Shown here: positions 60,064-64,000 of the stretch, piece after piece
Layout of the letters: each line of letters begins with the position of its first letter
Position numbering within the stretch: the stretch's first letter is position 1
From: an uncultured Collinsella sp.
GTDB taxonomy: Bacteria; Actinomycetota; Coriobacteriia; Coriobacteriales; Coriobacteriaceae
Direction of reading: 5' to 3'
NCBI GenBank assembly: GCA_900539735.1
Contig: UQDE01000007.1
Coordinates: forward strand, 1-64,000
DNA: 64,000 nucleotides
The notes under the pieces: generated by a model
What the model was told of the DNA's origin: nothing
The model's database searches: none
The model's input: the letters and a program-made list of their open reading frames with translations, nothing else
Made by a program: the position numbers and the translations under genes

Positions 60064-60726
60064 CTATATAGCGAAAAGTTTAGCAAGCTCGGCCACCGAG
60101 TGCACCACTGCATCGGCACCCGCCGCCTCGTGCTCGCCCGGCGCCGCCGCGCCCGAATAGATACCAATGCACGGCACGCTCATCGCGTGCGCGCCCTCGA
60201 CGTCGTTAAAGCGATCGCCGATCATCACGGCATCGCCCGCGGCCGCACCCAAGGCCGCCAACGCGTCGCGGACCGAATCGGCCTTGGTCTCGCGCCCCTG
60301 CGGCGGATTCATGCCAACCACCGCCTCAAACTGAGAAAGTCCCAGCTCTCCCACCATGTCAACGCACTTTGCCTCCATGCGCGACGTCGCCACGGCCAAG
60401 CGCTTGCCCTGGGCGACCAACCCATCCAGCAGCTCGGGGATCCCGTCAAACACGGGATACTCCTCCGGTCCCAGCTCGTCAAAAAAGGCGCGGTACTCGT
60501 CGGCCACCACAAGCGACTCCTCGCGGGAGAAGCCATAAAAGTCGTGAAAACTCTTCCACAGGGGCGGCCCGATCATGCGACGCAGGTCACCCATCTGCGC
60601 CTCCGAAAACCCGCGTGCAGCCAGCGTCTTGCGCGTCGAGGTCATCACCGCCCGACCCGTATCGGCCACCGTGCCATCAAAATCAAACAGCACGACCGGC
60701 CGTTTGCATATCTCCAGCGCCTCCAT
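60064..60726 (-). CDS. HAD hydrolase, phosphoglycolate phosphatase-like
   Basis: A 220-residue HAD subfamily IA phosphatase. Motif I is VVLFDFDGTVADTGRA near residue 11-26, motif II LAVATSRMEAK near residue 107, and motif III/IV GDAVMIGDRFNDVEGAHAM near 170-188, with a helical cap containing RMIGPPLWKSFHDFYG. This is the Gph/PpaX pattern; phosphoglycolate or pyrophosphatase roles both occur. I place the start at 60726 (ATG, with AAGAGGGATGCCG ahead); an ATG two codons earlier and a GTG nine more upstream are in frame. Confidence 0.86.
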   Translation of the reverse strand: MEALEICKRPVVLFDFDGTVADTGRAVMTSTRKTLAARGFSEAQMGDLRRMIGPPLWKSFHDFYGFSREESLVVADEYRAFFDELGPEEYPVFDGIPELLDGLVAQGKRLAVATSRMEAKCVDMVGELGLSQFEAVVGMNPPQGRETKADSVRDALAALGAAAGDAVMIGDRFNDVEGAHAMSVPCIGIYSGAAAPGEHEAAGADAVVHSVAELAKLFAI

Positions 60727-60882
60727 CGGCATCCCTCTTCCCCAGTTGACGATTTCCACACCGACACTTCAAACTGTTGACTATTCAACAATTGAACCTA
60801 GAAATGTGGAACGACTCCACTATACTTGTCGCACTTTGCTCTCAGAAGGCGGCGCCGTCGCGCCCCAACGAAAGGTGCAATT

Positions 60883-61743
60883 ATGTCTTTTGCCATCATA
60901 ACCGACTCCACGTCGGACATCTCCCCCGCCCGCGCCCAAGAGCTCGGCATTTACGTGATTCCGCTGCATGTGATTATCGAGGGCGAGGACCTGCTCGACC
61001 AGGTGCAGATTACCGCCCAAGAGTACGTCGCCCGCATGGCCGGCTCCGAGCAGCTGCCGCACACCTCGCAGCCGAGTGCCGGCGAGTTCAAGGAACTCTT
61101 TGACCGCGTGCGCGCCGACGGCCACGATAGCGCCATCTTTATCTCGCTGTGCAGCGAGTGGTCCGCCTGCTACGCCAACGCCAGCCTGACGGCCGAGACG
61201 CACGAGCTCGACGTGCGCTGCATCGACTCGCGCACCGGCTCGGGCGCCGAGGGCCTGCTGGTGGAGTACGCGCTGGCCATGCGCGAGGACGGCCGCAGCC
61301 TGGACGAGACCGAGGCGCAGATCCGCGCGACGCTGCCCGACGCCCACCTGCTGCTGATTCCCCGCACGCTCGAGAATCTCGTTAAGAACGGCCGCGCGCC
61401 CAAGCTCGCCGGCCAGCTCACGCAAATGCTCAACATTCGCCTGGCCGTTTCGCCGGAGTGGAAATCGGGCGAGATCAAGGCCATAAAAAAGGGCCGCGGT
61501 GCCAAGCGCATCGTTACCAACACCATGGCCGATTGCCTCGCATTTTTGGCCGAGTATCCGGGCTCCAGCGTGCGCGTGCTCACGACCGGCGCCGCCGAGG
61601 AGCAGGAGCTTGTCAACGAGGCACTCGCGGGTCAGGATTACGTAGACGCCGGCACCGGCCCCATCGGCTGCACCATCGCCACCCACGTAGGCGTCGACGC
61701 CATCGCCATCAGCTACTGCCCCCGCTACCAGCCAACTCACTAG
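60883..61743 (+). CDS. DegV-family fatty-acid-binding protein (second copy)
   Basis: A 286-residue DegV protein with FAIITDSTSDISPARAQELG at the N-terminus, HTSQPSAGEFKELFDRV, the Ser-bearing SLCSEWSACYANA, PRTLENLVKNGRAPKLAGQL and GCTIATHVGVDAIAI. It shares architecture but limited identity with the DegV at 22632, consistent with different fatty-acid preferences as in FakB paralogues. The start at 60883 follows GAAAGGTGCAATT. Palindrome C copy 2 lies 14 bases behind the stop. No kinase partner (FakA) is in the window. Confidence 0.92.
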   Translation: MSFAIITDSTSDISPARAQELGIYVIPLHVIIEGEDLLDQVQITAQEYVARMAGSEQLPHTSQPSAGEFKELFDRVRADGHDSAIFISLCSEWSACYANASLTAETHELDVRCIDSRTGSGAEGLLVEYALAMREDGRSLDETEAQIRATLPDAHLLLIPRTLENLVKNGRAPKLAGQLTQMLNIRLAVSPEWKSGEIKAIKKGRGAKRIVTNTMADCLAFLAEYPGSSVRVLTTGAAEEQELVNEALAGQDYVDAGTGPIGCTIATHVGVDAIAISYCPRYQPTH

Positions 61744-61756
61744 GGACGCCCACATC

Positions 61757-61824
61757 AGTTGCGGTGGAATAGGGACTGTTTTTGGCTTATTAGCCGCCAA
61801 TCAATCCCTATTCCACCGCAACTT
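61757..61824 (+). repeat. Palindromic repeat C, copy 2
   Basis: AGTTGCGGTGGAATAGGGACT 61757-61777 pairs with 61803-61823 with one mismatch; shares the AGTTGCGGTG...AATAG arm with copy 1. Confidence 0.85.
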
Positions 61825-61838
61825 AGAAGCAGTTCATT

Positions 61839-61899
61839 TGGGACGGGGCTAAAAAGACTGGTATCAAACGTTTCAGACCAGTCTTTTAGCCCCGTCCCA
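61839..61899 (-). repeat. Palindromic repeat D, clean copy
   Basis: TGGGACGGGGCTAAAAAGACTGG at 61839-61861 pairs with CCAGTCTTTTAGCCCCGTCCCA at 61878-61899, a 22-bp stem with one extra A. It ends 12 bases from the stop of the LOG remnant on the minus strand. Confidence 0.88.
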
Positions 61900-61910
61900 T
61901 TTTACCTACC

Positions 61911-62045
61911 CTACATCAGCCCGCTCAGGGCGATGTCGACGGCTTCGTTGAGGTCGTCGGTGATGTGGACAAGGTCTGGATCGAGTGGGCTGATCATGCC
62001 GGCATCCATCACCGGGCCGTTGAGCCAGTCGAACAGGCCCCTCGC
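61911..62045 (-). pseudogene. C-terminal remnant of a LOG-family (TIGR00730-like) protein
   Basis: About 45 codons reading GLFDWLNGPVMDAGMISPLD and then PDLVHITDDLNEAVDIAL resemble the C-terminus of LOG-family cytokinin-riboside phosphorylase-like proteins. Upstream of about 62045 (towards higher coordinates) the similarity ends and the DNA becomes AT-rich, so at least the first three quarters of the gene is gone or displaced. A normal terminator-like palindrome still follows the stop. The break coincides with the edge of the accessory region at the window end. Confidence 0.6.
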
Positions 62046-62457
62046 GGTACCCACTGGACAAAAAATGGCAAATATGAGTACCGCCACCAAATTAGTAGCA
62101 GCAAAATCTCGCCGGAATTGATCATTTCGATCAATTCCACGTCTTGCCAAGGCTCAAAATTCCGTGTTTAGTGGGTTAGATATATAGAATAATGTCGAAT
62201 TGGTATTCTATTCTTGCCAAATGTTATGAGACTACATTAACAGCAGTACTCACATTTGACGTTATTTGACCACGGGGTCATTCGAAAACCCCTCCCCACG
62301 CCGCCAACCCGCCCCATAGCCGTCAAAAACCTTTAACAACAGCCGCCGCACGTTTTGGCACCGGCTGATTGCCACTCACGGATCGGTACCCCACTATTAC
62401 CGAACCAAAATCGAAGTCGCGTATCTCATAAAGCTGAAATGACGTACCCTCATCCCA
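62046..62457. other. AT-rich edge of the accessory region
   Basis: About 410 bases with clearly lower GC than the preceding genes. A GGAATTGATC-ATTTC-GATCAATTCC hairpin (62114-62138) has no T-tract. A 60-codon minus-strand frame (62323-62505) is protein-like but unsupported. No integrase, tRNA or attachment repeat was recognised. Confidence 0.4.
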
Positions 62458-64000
62458 ATGAACGCTGATAAGAATGGCTTTCAAATGAGCAACGGCACGC
62501 ATCAATACGCCCTTTTCGGGAGCGCCCTATTCAAATTCAATAAAACGGTCGTCCACGCTTCGGATCCGCGCAAGCAAATCGTTATCTGCAGCAGCGGTCC
62601 AGACATCCGTTATACAACGCTGGAAGAATGGGAGAAAGCTGGCGATTCTTTCGATAGACGGGCGCAGATCGAAGATATCGTCACCAGCGCAAGCCCAGCG
62701 CGCGACAAACTCGAGCTCTTCCGCAATCTCTTTACTGGTCGCAAAGATGTCTACGCTCATGGGTACCGCAGAAAAGACGGAGGAATTGGCTATACGCCCG
62801 CCTGCGCAAATGAGTGGAAGTCAGGCATTTGCCCCAAAGCAAGCCACCAGAGAGTCAAATGCACGGAATGCAGCAGCCGCGTCTTCCCCGAGTTGAGCGA
62901 TGCCGCGATCATCGCCCATTTCAGAGGCAATGACGATAGGCTTCGAGACGTTATAGGCCAATATGTGCTCGATAAAGACAGTAACACGAAAGTCCTGGTC
63001 ATCGATTTTGACGGAGCCGATTGGAAAGAAGCGACGAAAGCCATTCGAAATGTCGCAAAAAGCCACGGAATCGATGTCGCAGTTGAGCGATCGAGATCGG
63101 GCGACGGCGCACATGTCTGGTTTTTCTTCCTAGAGCTCGTCAGCGCAAAGACCGCACGAGATTTTGGAAGCAGCCTTATCACCGAAGCGGCGATACTGAA
63201 CAAGACAATCGCCTTCAAAGCATTTGACCGAATGCTGCCCGCGCAGTCCACCATTCCTGAGGGCGGCTTTGGAAATCTCATAGCGCTGCCTTTTCAAGGA
63301 AAAGCGCAGCGAAAAGGGAACAGCGTATTTGTTGACGAGCAATTTGAGCCCTTTCCCGATCAATGGCTTTACCTTTCGCAAATCCAGTTAATCCCGCGCG
63401 TGACGGTGCAAAATCTGATCGAGAGCATCGAAAATAGGTCACATGGAATAGCAGCTGTTGCGGCGGCAAACACCGGTGTGCCACATTCCCAGAGACTGCG
63501 AAAGCGGCTTCCGCTCACACCGCGGGACTTCCCGTCATCGCTGTCCGTCACGCAGACCGATATGCTCTATATCCCCGAAAAATCTCTGAGTCCCGCAGCT
63601 CAAATGGAAGTCCGCAGGCTTGCAACATTTGCCAACCCAGAATTCTTCCGCGCACAATCTATGCATCAATCGGTATTCGGCAAACCGCGGTTCATAGACC
63701 TCAGCGAACTTAGAGATGGCTACGTCGCGATTCCCAGAGGCTGCAAGGTTCAACTTGAGCGGCTGCTTCAAGAAGCCGGCGTTTCTGCCCACTATTCAGA
63801 CAAACGCAAGTCGAGCCATCCAATTGCGATGGCATTTAAAGGGACTCTTCGCCCTGAACAGCAAATTGTCGCTGAACAGATGCTCAGCTATGAAGACGGG
63901 ATCATGTCCGCACCGACGGGGTTCGGCAAAACCGTCATCGGAGCTTATCTTATTGCTGCCATTGGTCTTCCAACGCTCGTCATCGTTCCTAAAACTGCGC
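62458..64000 (+). CDS. TOTE-type archaeo-eukaryotic primase fused to a superfamily 2 helicase, 3' end outside window
   Basis: At least 514 residues, cut by the window end. A Cys cluster (GICPK...KCTEC, about residues 116-139) is followed by the primase core: VLVIDFDGADW (~181) with the DxD metal pair and ERSRSGDGAHVWFFF (~210-224) with the catalytic S-G-x-G-x-H. GGFGNLIALPFQGK, KGNSVFVDEQF and DQWLYLS follow, the segments seen in TOTE conflict-system primases. A helicase starts near 470 with PEQQIVAEQ and Walker A APTGFGKT (~482). Start ATG 62458 or 62485; neither has a good ribosome site. By family it is an anti-invader protein. Confidence 0.85.
   Translation, partial: MNADKNGFQMSNGTHQYALFGSALFKFNKTVVHASDPRKQIVICSSGPDIRYTTLEEWEKAGDSFDRRAQIEDIVTSASPARDKLELFRNLFTGRKDVYAHGYRRKDGGIGYTPACANEWKSGICPKASHQRVKCTECSSRVFPELSDAAIIAHFRGNDDRLRDVIGQYVLDKDSNTKVLVIDFDGADWKEATKAIRNVAKSHGIDVAVERSRSGDGAHVWFFFLELVSAKTARDFGSSLITEAAILNKTIAFKAFDRMLPAQSTIPEGGFGNLIALPFQGKAQRKGNSVFVDEQFEPFPDQWLYLSQIQLIPRVTVQNLIESIENRSHGIAAVAAANTGVPHSQRLRKRLPLTPRDFPSSLSVTQTDMLYIPEKSLSPAAQMEVRRLATFANPEFFRAQSMHQSVFGKPRFIDLSELRDGYVAIPRGCKVQLERLLQEAGVSAHYSDKRKSSHPIAMAFKGTLRPEQQIVAEQMLSYEDGIMSAPTGFGKTVIGAYLIAAIGLPTLVIVPKTA

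Noticed and set aside
62323..62505. 60-codon minus-strand ORF overlapping the primase-helicase start
   Set aside because: Protein-like in style, but no ribosome site or family, and it overlaps the better supported gene.

Overview
The window is 64 kb of high-GC chromosome from a Gram-positive anaerobe. The genes point to Coriobacteriia, most likely Collinsella: a CarD-family regulator, a rho gene with a very long charged N-terminal extension, many AGGAGG-type ribosome sites, and several families of short palindromes sitting just behind stop codons. The genus is an inference from gene content and style; no 16S gene is present.

Layout. 1-155: tRNA-Lys (cut by the window edge) and tRNA-His. 0.3-4.5 kb: aminotransferase, ROK fructokinase, VanZ protein and a membrane-anchored hypothetical. 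4.8-9.8 kb: rho and argS. 10-17 kb: CarD-like regulator, HD hydrolase, proA, a proline-iminopeptidase-type hydrolase, proB, pncB. 17-22 kb: tRNA-Ala, a radical SAM activase-like protein, a WecA/TagO-type transferase, trpS. 22-28.7 kb: alkyltransferase-like protein, DegV, MarR, B3/B4 protein, pckA, lactate permease. 28.9-33.2 kb: MOP-type flippase, phosphoesterase, K+/H+ antiporter. 33.2-35.7 kb: accessory cassette with a MazG-like pyrophosphohydrolase translationally overlapped by a GIY-YIG/DUF2075 helicase. 35.8-43.7 kb: serC, serA, M20 peptidase, short DUF1015 protein, tandem histidine phosphatases, nitroreductase, DUF308 protein, YaiI. 43.8-46.1 kb: 10-TM metal exporter and a DEDD exonuclease-like protein. 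46.2-48.1 kb: a lone nuclease-like gene bracketed by four copies of a 26-29 bp motif. 48.2-51.6 kb: zinc-type module (SmtB/ArsR repressor, separate HMA protein, P1B ATPase) and a DtxR/MntR regulator. 51.8-61.7 kb: HAD hydrolases, ABC-F protein, pstSCAB, Sapep dipeptidase, second DegV. 61.9 kb to the end: a LOG-family gene reduced to its C-terminus, followed by foreign-looking DNA and the start of a TOTE-type primase-helicase that runs off the window.

How it works together. Most genes are housekeeping: glutamate-to-proline synthesis (proB/proA), serine synthesis (serC/serA), gluconeogenesis and lactate uptake (pckA, lactate permease), NAD salvage (pncB), phosphate uptake (pstSCAB) and zinc/manganese homeostasis. 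Three separate accessory patches (33.2-35.7, 46.2-48.1 and beyond 62.0 kb) carry nuclease, helicase and primase domains typical of conflict/defence genes. Between ordinary genes, several palindrome families, most containing GGGAC, occupy the place of terminators.
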